DNA of 64,000 nucleotides from Pseudomonas lurida (GTDB lineage Bacteria > Pseudomonadota > Gammaproteobacteria > Pseudomonadales > Pseudomonadaceae): positions 2,711,501 through 2,775,500 of the forward strand of contig NZ_PDJB01000001.1 of assembly GCF_002563895.1 (NCBI RefSeq). The letters run 5' to 3'. Numbering within the stretch: position 1 is the stretch's first letter; every line of letters begins with the position of its first letter. A program made the position numbers and the translations under genes. The notes beneath the pieces were generated by a model, which searched no databases, had not been told where the DNA came from, and saw only the letters and a list, made by a program, of their open reading frames with translations. Shown in pieces: positions 27,816 through 37,365 of this stretch.

Positions 27816-28811
27816 TCAGCCTTTGGGGGTTTTACGCGGGATGGAGTTGAGTACGGGGTTGCCGTCCTGGTTCTGGGTCAGGTAGACCGGCAACACCTTG
27901 GGCAGGGAGGGGACGAGGTTGTTGACCTCGTTGATGTTGTAGATGCCGCCAATGCGAATCGCCCCGGTACTGGCGTCGGCCAGCATCACCGGTTTGTTCA
28001 GGTAGCGGTTGATCAGTGGCAACGCATCGGCCAGGGCCAGGTTGTCGAGGACCAGTTTGCCCTGGCGCCAGGCCAGTGCGGTGTCGTTCGGGTTGATCGC
28101 CCGCACGCGGGGGGTGGCGTCGCCCTGTTGATAGCTGGCCTGCATGCCAGGGGTGAGGGGCACGCTGCCGTGCACTGAGTCGCTGGCAATTTGTACCGAG
28201 CCTTCGAGTAGCATCACCCGTACTTGGTCTTCATATTTCCAGACGTTGAACTGGGTCCCCGTGACGCGTACCTGGCCTGCGCCTGCGTGCACGATGAACG
28301 GGTGGTTGCTGTCATGGCTGACCTTGAAGAACGCCTCGCCCTTTTTCAGCGTGACCCGGCGCTGGTCTTTGTAGTTGCTGTAGACCAGCTCGGTGCCAAG
28401 GTTGAGTTCCACTTGGCTGCCATCACCCAGCGTAACCTGGCGTAACCCGTTGGTGGCGTCGAAGCGTTCATAGGAACTCGGCAGCCATCCGGCTTCCCAA
28501 CCGGTAACGGCAGCCAGTGGCAGGGCTACCAGGCAAATCGCTGCTGCCACCGCATAGGTGCGTAGACGGCTGGGACGCTTGGATCGCACCACCACGGGGA
28601 TCGATTCGCTGCGCGGCAGGTGATCGGCGACCTCCCAGATTTCGAGCATGGCCGCGTATTCAAAAGCGTGCAGCGGATGAGCATCGTGCCATTGCGTAAA
28701 AGCCTGACGCTCGCCGGGTGTGCAATCACGAGCGTGCAAGCGCATGCACCAATGCGCAGCGGCGTCGGTGATCGCGTCATATTCGGCTTCTGAAAAGGCT
28801 TTTTCGCTCAT
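27816..28811 (-). CDS. FecR-family anti-sigma/sensor protein without an adjacent sigma factor
   Basis: 331 aa from ATG 28811, with AGGATGAG just upstream; an in-frame GTG at 28832 is an alternative. An N-terminal DUF4880-type region (AAHWCMRLHARDCTPGERQAFTQWHDAHPLH) precedes one membrane helix (TYAVAAAICLVALPLAAVTGW). The periplasmic FecR domain has LGDGSQVELNLGTELVY, GEAFFKVSHDSNHPFIVHAG, VTGTQFNVW and MLLEGSVQI; a C-terminal secretin/STN-like end has LADALPLINRYLNKPVMLAD. FecR proteins normally pair with an ECF sigma factor and TonB receptor; neither is adjacent here. Confidence 0.88.
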   Translation of the reverse strand: MSEKAFSEAEYDAITDAAAHWCMRLHARDCTPGERQAFTQWHDAHPLHAFEYAAMLEIWEVADHLPRSESIPVVVRSKRPSRLRTYAVAAAICLVALPLAAVTGWEAGWLPSSYERFDATNGLRQVTLGDGSQVELNLGTELVYSNYKDQRRVTLKKGEAFFKVSHDSNHPFIVHAGAGQVRVTGTQFNVWKYEDQVRVMLLEGSVQIASDSVHGSVPLTPGMQASYQQGDATPRVRAINPNDTALAWRQGKLVLDNLALADALPLINRYLNKPVMLADASTGAIRIGGIYNINEVNNLVPSLPKVLPVYLTQNQDGNPVLNSIPRKTPKG

Positions 28812-28964
28812 TAACTCATCCTGATTTCCCACATTCTAACCTCCCGAGGCGGATGCCGAGAACAGCCATCATGGCGATTGCGCATCAATTGGAACTTATT
28901 CTCGTTTGGCGATGCCCAAAAAATTCAGGACATGAGTCTGTCATTCCCACAATGGAGTACGAAT

Positions 28965-29234
28965 ATGCTGAAGAAAACCTTAGTCGCCCTGTGTGCAACC
29001 ACCGCGCTGCTCAGCGCTGGCGCGGCCATGGCCGACAAGCCGGGCGTGGGCTGGATCACCATCGAGAAAGCGATCGAAGTGGCCAAGACCAAGGCCGGCT
29101 ACATCGAGGTGTACGCAGCCGAAGCCGACGACAATGGCTATTGGGAAGTCAAAGGGCGCAAGTCCGACGGCACGGTGTATGAAGCGCGCATCGATGGCGC
29201 TTCGGGCAATATCCTGCGTGACCAGAAAGACTGA
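28965..29234 (+). CDS. Periplasmic PepSY-domain protein
   Basis: 89 aa from ATG 28965 (TGGAG upstream), chosen over longer frame starts because the signal peptide MLKKTLVALCATTALLSAGAAMA begins there. The mature part WITIEKAIEVAKTKAGYIEVYAAEADDNGYWEVKGRKSDGTVYEARIDGASGNIL is one PepSY repeat. PepSY proteins are thought to inhibit or modulate proteases or to sense envelope state. It is divergent from the FecR gene. Confidence 0.88.
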   Translation: MLKKTLVALCATTALLSAGAAMADKPGVGWITIEKAIEVAKTKAGYIEVYAAEADDNGYWEVKGRKSDGTVYEARIDGASGNILRDQKD

Positions 29235-29245
29235 CGTTCCCCGCC

Positions 29246-29265
29246 GGGAGCCTGCCTAGGCTCCC
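29246..29265. terminator. Hairpin after the PepSY gene
   Basis: GGGAGCCT-GCCT-AGGCTCCC, a perfect 8-bp stem 11 nt after the PepSY stop. No T-run. The stop of a possible convergent small ORF lies within it. Confidence 0.45.
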
Positions 29266-29444
29266 GCATTCCGTTCCAGGCCCAACAGGCTGATCATGTC
29301 AGTGATCGAGTCGGTGTTGGCCGCTAGGGTGTCCACCCCTCTTTCAAGATTACTCATGAATAACCCTTGGGCGCTTTCGAGCGTTCGGTCGCGCGTGGTG
29401 CCCAGGTACTCATCAGAAAAGCAGGCCTGGCCGAGTCGTGCCAT
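29256..29444 (-). CDS. Possible small helical protein, 62 aa
   Basis: The last 62 codons of a longer open frame, from ATG 29444, read MARLGQACFSDEYLGTTRDR and continue as an amphipathic helical segment LESAQGLFMSNLERGVDTLAANTDSITDMISLLG. This looks protein-like, whereas the upstream part of the frame is Arg/Pro/Ala-rich shadow sequence. The Shine-Dalgarno is poor. It could be a small Pseudomonas orphan protein or chance. Confidence 0.35.
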   Translation of the reverse strand: MARLGQACFSDEYLGTTRDRTLESAQGLFMSNLERGVDTLAANTDSITDMISLLGLERNAGA

Positions 29445-29622
29445 CGCAGATTCTTTCAACGTGGCGGCGCTAGGACGCGACGCAACGTGCGGGCGCCGTG
29501 CAGGTGGCGGTCGATAACCGGGGCGGATCGCAAGCGCCCGTTGACAGCAGGCACGGGAGGCGTTGTTTAATCGGCGGTCTGGATTCTTGTTGTCTCTTCC
29601 AATTATAAAATCGGAGCTACAG

Positions 29623-30660
29623 ATGTCTGCCCAGTCCCCGATAGTTGACAGTCCTTCGGCCTTCATCGGTTTCAATGACCTGGTGGGGTTGCTGCACGGC
29701 ATATTTGTCAAACATGGCACCTCACCGGAGGTTGCGTCGATCCTGGCGCACAATTGCGCAAGCGCCGAGCGCGACGGCGCGCACAGTCATGGCATCTTCC
29801 GCATTCCCGGTTACCTCAGCACGCTGGCCAGTGGCTGGGTCAATGGCAAGGCCGTGCCTGTGGTCACGGATGTGGCGTCCGGCTTCGTGCGGGTGGATGC
29901 CGGTAACGGCTTCGCGCAACCGGCGCTGGAGGCGGCCCGCGCGCTGCTGGTGGACAAGGCCCGCAGCGCCGGCATCGCACTGCTGGCTATTCACAACTCC
30001 CATCACTTTGCCGCGCTGTGGCCGGATGTCGAGCCTTTCGCCGAAGAGGGGCTCGTGGCATTGAGCGTGGTCAACAGCATGACCTGCGTGGTGCCTCATG
30101 GCGCCGACCGGCCGCTGTTCGGCACCAACCCCATCGCCTTCGCCGCGCCGCGTGCCGACGGCTTGCCGATTGTGTTCGACCTCGCTACCAGCGCCATCGC
30201 CCACGGCGACGTACAGATCGCCGCACGCAAGGGCGAGCGCCTGCCGCCGGGCATGGGCGTTGACAGTCTCGGCCAGCCCACCCAAGACCCCAAGGCCGTA
30301 CTCGAAGGCGGCGCGCTACTGCCTTTTGGCGGGCACAAAGGGTCGGCATTATCGATGATGGTCGAGTTGTTGGCGGCGGCCTTGACCGGCGGCAACTTCT
30401 CGTTCGAGTTCAACTGGGCCGACCATCCGGGTGCCCGCACGCCTTGGACCGGGCAATTGCTGATCGTTATCGACCCGAGCAAGACCGCCGGGCAAAGCTT
30501 TGCCGAGCGCAGCCAGGAACTGGTGCGGCAGATGCATGCGGCGGGGTTGCGGCGGTTACCGGGGGATCGACGTCATCGCACACGGATGAAGTCGCAACAG
30601 CAGGGGATTGAGCTGCAAGCGCAGGAGCTGGCGCAATTGCAGGCGTTGCTGGTCGATTGA
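29623..30660 (+). CDS. dpkA: Delta1-piperideine-2-carboxylate / pyrroline-2-carboxylate reductase (Ldh family)
   Basis: 345 aa from ATG 29623 with CGGAG upstream. An NADPH-dependent reductase of the malate/L-lactate dehydrogenase type 2 fold that makes L-pipecolate and L-proline from cyclic imines in D-lysine and D-proline use. Motifs are DGAHSHGIFRIPGYLSTLASGWV, VRVDAGNGFAQPALEAAR, IHNSHHFAALWPDVEPFAEEGLVALSVVNS, FGTNPIAFAAPR and LPFGGHKGSALSMMVELL. By eye it tracks Pseudomonas DpkA along its length. The C-terminal ~40 residues are variable. Confidence 0.88.
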   Translation: MSAQSPIVDSPSAFIGFNDLVGLLHGIFVKHGTSPEVASILAHNCASAERDGAHSHGIFRIPGYLSTLASGWVNGKAVPVVTDVASGFVRVDAGNGFAQPALEAARALLVDKARSAGIALLAIHNSHHFAALWPDVEPFAEEGLVALSVVNSMTCVVPHGADRPLFGTNPIAFAAPRADGLPIVFDLATSAIAHGDVQIAARKGERLPPGMGVDSLGQPTQDPKAVLEGGALLPFGGHKGSALSMMVELLAAALTGGNFSFEFNWADHPGARTPWTGQLLIVIDPSKTAGQSFAERSQELVRQMHAAGLRRLPGDRRHRTRMKSQQQGIELQAQELAQLQALLVD

Positions 30661-30697
30661 ACAGGTGGCGGCGCCATCGGCGCCGCCGCCTGGCACA

Positions 30698-31027
30698 TCA
30701 GTTACGGCGGCCCAGCAACAGGCCGACCACCAGGCCGAAGCCGGCAGAGATGGCCACGGTCTGCCATGGGTGGCCACCGATGTAGGTTTCGGTCGCGTCG
30801 ACCACTGGCTTGCTGCGCTCGCGCACGTTGGACACCGATTCCAGCGCTTGCTTGAGTTTGATGGCGACCTGCTCACGCAGGGTTTCACCTTCTTCGCCTA
30901 CCAAGGCAGCGCTGCTTTTGAGCAGTTTGTCAGATTCTTCAATCAGCGCCGTGAGTTCGCTGAAGGCTTGATCCTTGATTTGATCTTCGACAGCTTGGGC
31001 GGCTTGAGCGGCGGTTTTGCGGGCCAT
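30698..31027 (-). CDS. DUF883 (ElaB/YqjD-type) membrane-anchored protein
   Basis: 109 aa from ATG 31027 (AAGGAG upstream). A long helical N-terminus (AAQAVEDQIKDQAFSELTALIEESDKLLKSSAAL...LKQALESVSNVRERSKPVVDATETYI) is followed by the conserved GGHPWQTVAISAGFGLVVGLLLGRR tail, one C-terminal membrane helix. E. coli members bind stationary-phase ribosomes at the inner membrane. Convergent with dpkA. Confidence 0.88.
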   Translation of the reverse strand: MARKTAAQAAQAVEDQIKDQAFSELTALIEESDKLLKSSAALVGEEGETLREQVAIKLKQALESVSNVRERSKPVVDATETYIGGHPWQTVAISAGFGLVVGLLLGRRN

Positions 31028-31190
31028 TGTGTGACTCCTTGCAGATGAATGTGACAGTGAACAATGGAGTGTCGGGCGAAGGCAAAAGTTGCAGTTTTTT
31101 TGCCGTGCACGGATGCGGGGCAAAATCCGGATCAGGAAAATCCGGCCTACAGTGTAAGATGTCGCCTATTTGTGCAGCAGGTAATTCAAC

Positions 31191-31445
31191 ATGAGCTTCA
31201 ATCTCGCCAACAAGACCCTCGCCGAACGCGCCGAGCTGGAAGATGAAAAGTCCCGTCTCTACGACCTGTGGCAAACCAACCTGGGCAAGGCCAAGGGCGA
31301 AGCGGCGCGATTGTTCGGCGAACGTGCCAAGCGCAAGGGCAAGTGGGCCGAATGGGTACGTGCCGAACTCGACGGCATGTCGCCCCCGGAGTTTTCCAAC
31401 ATGGTGCGCAGTGAAGTCAACAAGCTGATGGCCGCGGCTAAATAA
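31191..31445 (+). CDS. Conserved small basic protein, 84 aa, unknown function
   Basis: A highly charged helical protein: SFNLANKTLAERAELEDEKS, YDLWQTNLGKAKGEAARLFGERAKRKGKWAEWVRAELDGMSPPEFSNMVRSEVNKLMAAAK. CAGGT lies before ATG 31191. The last 8 bases overlap the end of the convergent LysR gene. No family recognised with confidence; composition suggests nucleic-acid or protein binding, but that is a guess. Confidence 0.7.
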   Translation: MSFNLANKTLAERAELEDEKSRLYDLWQTNLGKAKGEAARLFGERAKRKGKWAEWVRAELDGMSPPEFSNMVRSEVNKLMAAAK

Positions 31446-32343
31446 AACTCGCCACAATCGCTTCACGGACTTTAAGCACTACCGGATCGAGTTGCGCCTG
31501 GGTACGCCAGCCCAGTTCGATCGGGTAGCGCGGCAGCGCCAGCGGGCAGGGCAGCACGCGCAGTCCGGTCATCTCGGCGATGGCCTGCGCGGCGTGTCCC
31601 GGAATGGTCGCCACTGCCTGGCTGCCCTTGAGCAAAAAGGGCAGCGCGGCAAAGTGGCTGGTGGATGCGCACACGTGGCGGCTCAACCCTTGCGCCGCCA
31701 GCCCCTCGTCGGTGATCCCGATAAACCCGCCTGAAGACACCAGCACATGTTCGCGCGCGACGAATGCCTCCAGGCTGATCTGGTGCTGATCCGAATCCAC
31801 CAGGCAGCGGTAATCACCTTCCCCCAGCACCTGTCTGCTCAACCGGCTGTGGGCAAAACCGCCGGCGGTAATCGCCAGGTCCAAGGTGCGATCGAGTAAC
31901 GCGCCTGCGACGATCTGGCTGTGGGTCTGACGGAAAATTACCCGGAGCTTGGGCGCACGCTCTGCGATTTCAGCGATCAACCGACGACCATAGGCAATTT
32001 CGAAATCATCCGATAACCCCAGCACCACGGACCTGCCTTGATACTGCTGGTTATCCGGATTGACCATCGCCAGGCTCTGCCGGCAGCGGTCCAGCGCCTC
32101 ACTGATGACCGGCTTCAACTGATTGGCCCGCAACGTCGGCGCCAGGCCGCGGCCGGTCCGCACGAACAATTGATCGCCGTATACATCGCGCAAACGCCTC
32201 AGTGCGGCGCTGATCGCCGATTGCGTCACGCCCAGGCGCAACGCTGCACGACTGGCGCTGGACTCGTCATGCAAGGCTTCAAAGGTTTTCAGCAGGTTGA
32301 GATCGACCTGGGCGATATTCATTTGGCGCATATCATTCAGCAC
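31438..32343 (-). CDS. LysR-family transcriptional regulator
   Basis: 301 aa. The N-terminal winged HTH VDLNLLKTFEALHDESSASRAALRLGVTQSAISAALRRLRDVYGDQLFVR is of NodD/LysR type; a periplasmic-binding-like effector domain follows (GLSDDFEIAYGRRLIAEIAERAPKLRVIF). It is divergent from a nitrilase gene with 141 bp between starts, so it probably regulates that enzyme and itself. Effector unknown. Confidence 0.9.
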   Translation of the reverse strand: MLNDMRQMNIAQVDLNLLKTFEALHDESSASRAALRLGVTQSAISAALRRLRDVYGDQLFVRTGRGLAPTLRANQLKPVISEALDRCRQSLAMVNPDNQQYQGRSVVLGLSDDFEIAYGRRLIAEIAERAPKLRVIFRQTHSQIVAGALLDRTLDLAITAGGFAHSRLSRQVLGEGDYRCLVDSDQHQISLEAFVAREHVLVSSGGFIGITDEGLAAQGLSRHVCASTSHFAALPFLLKGSQAVATIPGHAAQAIAEMTGLRVLPCPLALPRYPIELGWRTQAQLDPVVLKVREAIVASFI

Positions 32344-32484
32344 TGGAGTGGGCTTTATTCATGATCGCCGCTCGCAGGAGAATGGGCAACCCGCCCCCTG
32401 GAGGAGCGAGATTGATACCGTATTCCGCGCTCAAGCTCGTTCGTGCAGAAGGGGCACTACCGTCTTTTATCCGGAGTGATCGTG

Positions 32485-33411
32485 ATGCCTGTTTCTACTG
32501 TGGCCGCTTTGCAGATTGGCGCGTTGCCGGGCGGCAAGGCCGAGACCCTGGCGCAAATCCTCAGCTACGAGGACGCCATCCAGCGCAGCGGTGCGCAACT
32601 GGTGGTCATGCCAGAGGCGCTGCTCGGTGGCTATCCCAAAGGCGAAGGCTTCGGTACGCAACTGGGTTACCGCCTGCCTGAAGGTCGTGACGCCTACGCA
32701 CGGTACTTCGCCAACGCCATCGATGTGCCCGGCGCAGAGACCGAGGCGCTGGCGGGGTTGTCCGCACGTACCGGTGCCAGCCTGGTACTCGGCGTGATCG
32801 AGCGCAGTGGCAGCACGCTGTACTGCACCATGTTGTACTTCGAGCCCGCCGGTGGCCTGGTGGCCAAGCACCGCAAGCTGATGCCTACCGGCACCGAACG
32901 ACTGATCTGGGGCAAGGGTGATGGCTCGACATTGCCGGTGATCGACGCTGCGGTGGGCCGTATTGGCGGCGCCGTGTGCTGGGAAAACATGATGCCCCTG
33001 TTGCGCACGGCGATGTATGCCAAGGGGGTGCAGGTGTGGTGTGCGCCGACCGTGGACGAGCGCGAAATGTGGCAGGTGAGCATGCGCCATGTCGCCCATG
33101 AGGGCCGCTGTTTTGTCGTGAGTGCGTGCCAGGTGCAGGCCTCGCCGCAAGCCTTGGGCGTGGAGATTGCCAATTGGCCTTCGGACCGTGCGTTGATTGC
33201 CGGTGGCAGCGTGATCATCGGCCCCATGGGCGACATTCTCGCCGGGCCACTGCACGGTGAAGCGGGACTGCTGACGGCCCGCATCGATACCGATGAGTTG
33301 GTGCGCGCGCGGTACGACTATGACGTGGTAGGGCACTACGCCCGGCCGGATATATTCGAGTTGGTGGTGGACGAGCGCGCCAAGCCCGGCGTGCGCTCTA
33401 TCACCGACTGA
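32485..33411 (+). CDS. Nitrilase / carbon-nitrogen hydrolase
   Basis: 308 aa from ATG 32485 (GGAG 9 nt upstream; an upstream ATG in frame at 32443 gives a poor leader). The catalytic triad is visible: Glu in [14 protein letters not shown], Lys in [20 protein letters not shown] and Cys in [14 protein letters not shown]. The RLIWGKGDG and CWENM signatures are those of true nitrilases, which convert nitriles to carboxylic acids. Substrate unknown. The divergent LysR is the likely regulator. Confidence 0.92.
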   Translation: MPVSTVAALQIGALPGGKAETLAQILSYEDAIQRSGAQLVVMPEALLGGYPKGEGFGTQLGYRLPEGRDAYARYFANAIDVPGAETEALAGLSARTGASLVLGVIERSGSTLYCTMLYFEPAGGLVAKHRKLMPTGTERLIWGKGDGSTLPVIDAAVGRIGGAVCWENMMPLLRTAMYAKGVQVWCAPTVDEREMWQVSMRHVAHEGRCFVVSACQVQASPQALGVEIANWPSDRALIAGGSVIIGPMGDILAGPLHGEAGLLTARIDTDELVRARYDYDVVGHYARPDIFELVVDERAKPGVRSITD

Positions 33412-33417
33412 AACCCG

Positions 33418-33470
33418 ATAAGCCTGTAGAAGCCGGTTTGCCGGCGCCTCCAATAGGTGTCGGTTGCATG
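33418..33470. repeat. REP-like intergenic hairpin
   Basis: TGTAGAAGCCGGTTTGCCGGCGCCTCCAA-type text between the nitrilase and lipoprotein genes; GCCGGTTTGCCGGC folds. It resembles the REP sequences elsewhere in the window but is degenerate. Confidence 0.4.
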
Positions 33471-33474
33471 GCGC

Positions 33475-33936
33475 TTACCAGGTGGCGGTATTCGGCAGGT
33501 CCAGCGTGCCACGGTCCACGAAGCGCATTGTGCCGAACAGGCCACCCGCCAGTTTGCCGCGCAGCACATACGGCAGGTTGTTCAAGCTTTGGGTCTGGCT
33601 CAGGCCCAGGGTCTGACGTAACACCGAAAACGCCGAAACACTCACCGGCACCATCAGAACGGTCTCGGAAAAACGTGGGATCGATCCGCTTTGGTCACTC
33701 ACGCCCGACGCCAACGGCCGGCCGTTGACTTCTAGGTCAAGGGCCAAGCCGTTGTAGTCGATCGCCGTCTCATTGGGGTTCTGCACCCGTAGCTTCACGG
33801 CAAAGCGCACTTCCAGGTCCTGGCTTTGCAGGGGCTCGATGCCCACCACGTTGATGTTCACCGGGTCGCGATTGGGAAACAGGGCGCAGGCGCTCAGGGT
33901 TAGCAGCAACAGCGATAGAACCATGAGCTTGCGCAT
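33475..33936 (-). CDS. LEA14/WHy-domain lipoprotein
   Basis: 153 aa. Lipoprotein signal with lipobox LSAC (residues ~14-17). A WHy/LEA14 beta-sandwich follows: NVVGIEPLQSQDLEVRFAVKLRVQNPNETAIDYNGLALDLEVNGRPLASGVS. Members are stress-associated and may bind hydrophobic or denatured surfaces. It lies 12 bp downstream of the permease in the same direction and is probably co-transcribed, although there is no obvious functional link. Confidence 0.88.
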   Translation of the reverse strand: MRKLMVLSLLLLTLSACALFPNRDPVNINVVGIEPLQSQDLEVRFAVKLRVQNPNETAIDYNGLALDLEVNGRPLASGVSDQSGSIPRFSETVLMVPVSVSAFSVLRQTLGLSQTQSLNNLPYVLRGKLAGGLFGTMRFVDRGTLDLPNTATW

Positions 33937-33948
33937 TAAAAGGTGCTC

Positions 33949-35376
33949 CTATTTCGTGACGTCCGGGTCCTGCATGACTTTGAGGGTAGAGGACTCCGGA
34001 TCAAATTCATCTTCTTCCAGTTCTATGAACTCTTCCGGCAGGAAAATGTTCAGCAAGATTGCACAGAATGCGCCCACGGTGATCGGCGATTCAAAGATGT
34101 TATGCAGCGCCTTGGGCAGGTCGCGCAGCACTTCCGGTACGGCGGCGACGCCCAGGCCCATGCCGAGGGAAATTGCCACGATCAGCACATTGCGCCGGTG
34201 CAGCCCGGCTTCGGCGAGGATCTTGATGCCAGCCACCGCCACGGTGCCGAACATGATCAGGGTCGCGCCGCCCAGCACCGGCTTGGGCATCAGTTGCAGC
34301 ACCGCGCCGATCATCGGGAACAGGCCCAGCAACACCAGCAGGCCGGCGATGAAGTACGCCACATAACGGCTAGCCACGCCGGTCAATTGGATCACGCCGT
34401 TGTTCTGGGCAAACGTCACCATCGGCAGGCTGTTGAAGGTGGCGGCCATCGCCGAGTTGAGTCCGTCTGCCAACAGGCCGGACTTGATGCGCTTGATATA
34501 CAGCGGGCCCTTGACCGGCTGTTGGGAAATCATCGAGTTGGCGGTCAGGTCACCAGCTGCCTCCAGGGGCGAAATCAGGAAGATCACCGCCACCGGGATA
34601 AAGGCCACCCAGTCGAACGAGAAGCCGTACTTGAACGGCACCGGCACGCTGATCAGCGGCACCTGGGGCAGTGCCGCCATGTCCACGCGCCCCAGCCACC
34701 AGGCGACCACGAAACCCAGGGTCAGGCCGATCACGATCGAACCCAGGCGCAGGAACGGATTGTTGAAGCGGTTGAGCACCACGATGGTCAGCAGTACCAG
34801 CGCGGCCAATCCCATATTGCTCGCGGCGCCGAGGTCGCTGGCGCCAAAACCGCCGGCCATATCGGTGACCGCCACCTTGATCAGCGACAGGCCCATCAGG
34901 GTAATGATGGTGCCGGTGACCACCGGGGTGATCAGCTTGCGCAGCTTGCCGATGAATTGGCTGAGCACCACCTCGATAAACGCCGCGAAAAAGCAGATGC
35001 CAAAGATCGTCGAGAGGATTTCATCGGTGCCGCCGCCCCGGGCCTTGACCATAAAGCCCGCGCTGAGAATCACACTGATGAAGGAGAAGCTGGTGCCCTG
35101 CAGGCACAACAGCCCGGAGCCGATCGGGCCGAACTTGCGCGCTTGCACAAAGGTGCCGAGCCCCGACACAAACAGCGCCATGCTCACCAGGTAGGGCACT
35201 TCGCTTTCCAGGCCCAGCACACCACCAACGATCAGCGTGGGCGTGATGATCCCGACAAAACTCGCCAGCACGTGCTGCAAGGCGGCAAAAATGGCGGCCG
35301 TGAAGTGCGGGCGGTCTTCCAGGCCGTAGATCAGGTCGGATTTATAGCGGGGGCGGGAGGCTTGAGCGTCAGACAA
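33949..35376 (-). CDS. Nucleobase:cation symporter-2 permease (xanthine/uric acid type)
   Basis: 475 aa with about 14 membrane helices. Family motifs: SDLIYGLEDRPHFTAAIFAALQHVLASFVGIITP (His of the QH motif), GLLCLQGTSFSFI, SPLEAAGDLTANSMISQQPV, FNSLPMVTFAQNNGVIQLTGVASRY (QNxGxxxxT motif) and PKPVLGGATLIMFGTVA. By eye it tracks E. coli XanP. It imports xanthine or urate with protons. An acidic C-terminal tail (EFIELEEDEFDPES) is notable. Confidence 0.9.
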   Translation of the reverse strand: MSDAQASRPRYKSDLIYGLEDRPHFTAAIFAALQHVLASFVGIITPTLIVGGVLGLESEVPYLVSMALFVSGLGTFVQARKFGPIGSGLLCLQGTSFSFISVILSAGFMVKARGGGTDEILSTIFGICFFAAFIEVVLSQFIGKLRKLITPVVTGTIITLMGLSLIKVAVTDMAGGFGASDLGAASNMGLAALVLLTIVVLNRFNNPFLRLGSIVIGLTLGFVVAWWLGRVDMAALPQVPLISVPVPFKYGFSFDWVAFIPVAVIFLISPLEAAGDLTANSMISQQPVKGPLYIKRIKSGLLADGLNSAMAATFNSLPMVTFAQNNGVIQLTGVASRYVAYFIAGLLVLLGLFPMIGAVLQLMPKPVLGGATLIMFGTVAVAGIKILAEAGLHRRNVLIVAISLGMGLGVAAVPEVLRDLPKALHNIFESPITVGAFCAILLNIFLPEEFIELEEDEFDPESSTLKVMQDPDVTK

Positions 35377-35609
35377 AATGCGGGCTCGGGTCAGAAAATG
35401 GAGGCGCAGGATGCCAGAAACTGCCTTTTGTCAGAAGTGTAAAAAAATATTTATAGAGCCCCTACGCAAAACCCCTGGCCCTGCCGATACCGCGTATAGG
35501 CCCACATACTTATTACAACAGTGGTGACCAAGGTCTGAGCAGCGCGTTGACGCTGACGGATCGTTTCGCGGCAGGGACGCTTGCAGACACTCCTTCTGAG
35601 AGCACCCCT

Positions 35610-37235
35610 ATGTCCCTTCGCCAGTTGAATATTGCTCCTCGAGCGTTTCTCGGTTTCGCCTTCATTGCGTTGTTAGTGGTTTTACTGGGGGTGTTTGCGG
35701 TCAACCGCATGACACAGATCCGCCAGTCTTCGGTTGGCATGAGCCTGAACCAGCTGCCCAGCGTGACTTCACTGGCTGTTATTACAGAGAACGTGCTGCG
35801 CCTGCGCATCCTGTCGTTCCGCGTGTTGGTCAACCGCGAGCCTGCCAGCCTGCAAGAAGCCGAAACCCGCATAGGTGTGCTCGCCGACAAGGTCAAGACG
35901 GCCCAGGCCACCTACGCTGCACTGCCTGCTGGCCCGGAGGAGGCGGCACTGTACAAGACGTTCATGACGACCCTGGACAACTACTTCAAGGCCCAGGCCG
36001 ACATGTTGGCGCTGTCCAAGCAGGGCAAGGTCGATGAAATGCGCGCCCTGATCAACTCGCGGATCAAGGACGGCACCGACCAGATGGGCGAGCAACTGAA
36101 CAAGCTCATTGCCATCAACGCGGCCGACGCCAAGCAAGCCGACGATGACGCCGGGCAAAGTTACCAGGGCGCGATTACCGGTGTGATCGCCGTGTCGGTC
36201 GTCGCCGCGCTGCTTACCGTATTGCTGGCCTGGCTCCTCACCCGCAGCATTGTCACGCCGCTGCGCAGGGCCGTGGAACTCGCCGAAACCATCGCCGGTG
36301 GCAACCTGAGCAAGACCATCGAAGACGATGGCAAGGATGAACCCGCACGTTTGCTCAGCGCGTTGTCGACCATGCAGGCCAATTTGCGCCAGACCATCCA
36401 GCATATCGCCGGTTCGGCCACGCAGCTGGCGTCCGCCGCTGAAGAGTTGAGCGCGGTGACCGAAGAAGCCTCCAAAGGCTTGCAGCAACAGAACAATGAA
36501 ATCGACCAGGCGGCTACGGCCGTCAACGAGATGACGGCAGCGGTGGAAGAAGTGGCGCGCAATGCGGTGTCGACGTCCGAAGCGTCCGGGCAGTCCAACC
36601 AGGCCGCGCGCGAAGGCCGCGACCGGGTGATGGAAACCGTCGGCGCGATCCAGACCATGACCCAGGATGTGCAAAACACGGCGGCGATGATCGAAGGCCT
36701 GGCGACTCAAGGGCGTGATATCGGCAAGGTGCTGGACGTGATCCGTGCGATTGCCGAACAGACCAACCTGCTGGCGCTCAACGCGGCCATCGAAGCTGCC
36801 CGTGCCGGTGAAGCCGGGCGTGGTTTTGCGGTGGTGGCCGACGAGGTGAGGGCCCTGGCCCATCGCACGGCGCAGTCGACCCAGGAGATCGAAAAAATGG
36901 TCGCCGGTATCCAGAACGGCACCGGCGAAGCCGTACAGTCCATGCAGCAGAGCAACCAGCGCACCCAGACCACCCTGGAAATGGCCCGCGCCGCCGGCGT
37001 GGCCCTGGAGCAGATCACCCAATCCATCAGCCTGATCAACGAACGCAACCTGGTGATTGCCAGCGCGTCAGAAGAACAGGCCCAGGTGTCCCGTGAAGTG
37101 GACCGCAACCTGGTGAATATCCGCGACCTGGCGACCCAGTCGGCGGCGGGTGCCAACCAGACCAGCGCGGCCAGCCATGAGCTGTCGCGCCTGGCGGTGG
37201 ATTTGAATGGGATGGTGGCGCGGTTCGTTATCTAA
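35610..37235 (+). CDS. Methyl-accepting chemotaxis protein (4HB-type sensor)
   Basis: 541 aa from ATG 35610; a TTG at 35547 would add an unlikely leader. TM1 is at about 12-32 ([19 protein letters not shown]). A periplasmic four-helix bundle (about 33-190) is followed by TM2 ([22 protein letters not shown]), HAMP ([22 protein letters not shown]) and a cytoplasmic signalling helix pair with the hairpin [34 protein letters not shown]. No CheR-binding pentapeptide at the C-terminus. Ligand unknown. Monocistronic. Confidence 0.93.
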   Translation: MSLRQLNIAPRAFLGFAFIALLVVLLGVFAVNRMTQIRQSSVGMSLNQLPSVTSLAVITENVLRLRILSFRVLVNREPASLQEAETRIGVLADKVKTAQATYAALPAGPEEAALYKTFMTTLDNYFKAQADMLALSKQGKVDEMRALINSRIKDGTDQMGEQLNKLIAINAADAKQADDDAGQSYQGAITGVIAVSVVAALLTVLLAWLLTRSIVTPLRRAVELAETIAGGNLSKTIEDDGKDEPARLLSALSTMQANLRQTIQHIAGSATQLASAAEELSAVTEEASKGLQQQNNEIDQAATAVNEMTAAVEEVARNAVSTSEASGQSNQAAREGRDRVMETVGAIQTMTQDVQNTAAMIEGLATQGRDIGKVLDVIRAIAEQTNLLALNAAIEAARAGEAGRGFAVVADEVRALAHRTAQSTQEIEKMVAGIQNGTGEAVQSMQQSNQRTQTTLEMARAAGVALEQITQSISLINERNLVIASASEEQAQVSREVDRNLVNIRDLATQSAAGANQTSAASHELSRLAVDLNGMVARFVI

Positions 37236-37257
37236 CGAGCGACGCGGGTCTGAGGTG

Positions 37258-37345
37258 GGGGGCTGGCTTGCCTGCGATGCGCTGGATCAGTCAATGATGT
37301 ACTGGCTGTTAGCGTGCTAGCGCGGGCAAGCCCGCCCTCACATTC
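37258..37345. repeat. REP doublet (REPIN-like) after the chemoreceptor gene
   Basis: GGCTGGCTTGCCTGCGATG at the left and GCGCGGGCAAGCCCGCCCTCAC at the right form inverted copies of the common Pseudomonas REP, about 45 bp apart. Confidence 0.65.
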
Positions 37346-37365
37346 GTCTGGTGTTGGGTCAGGAA

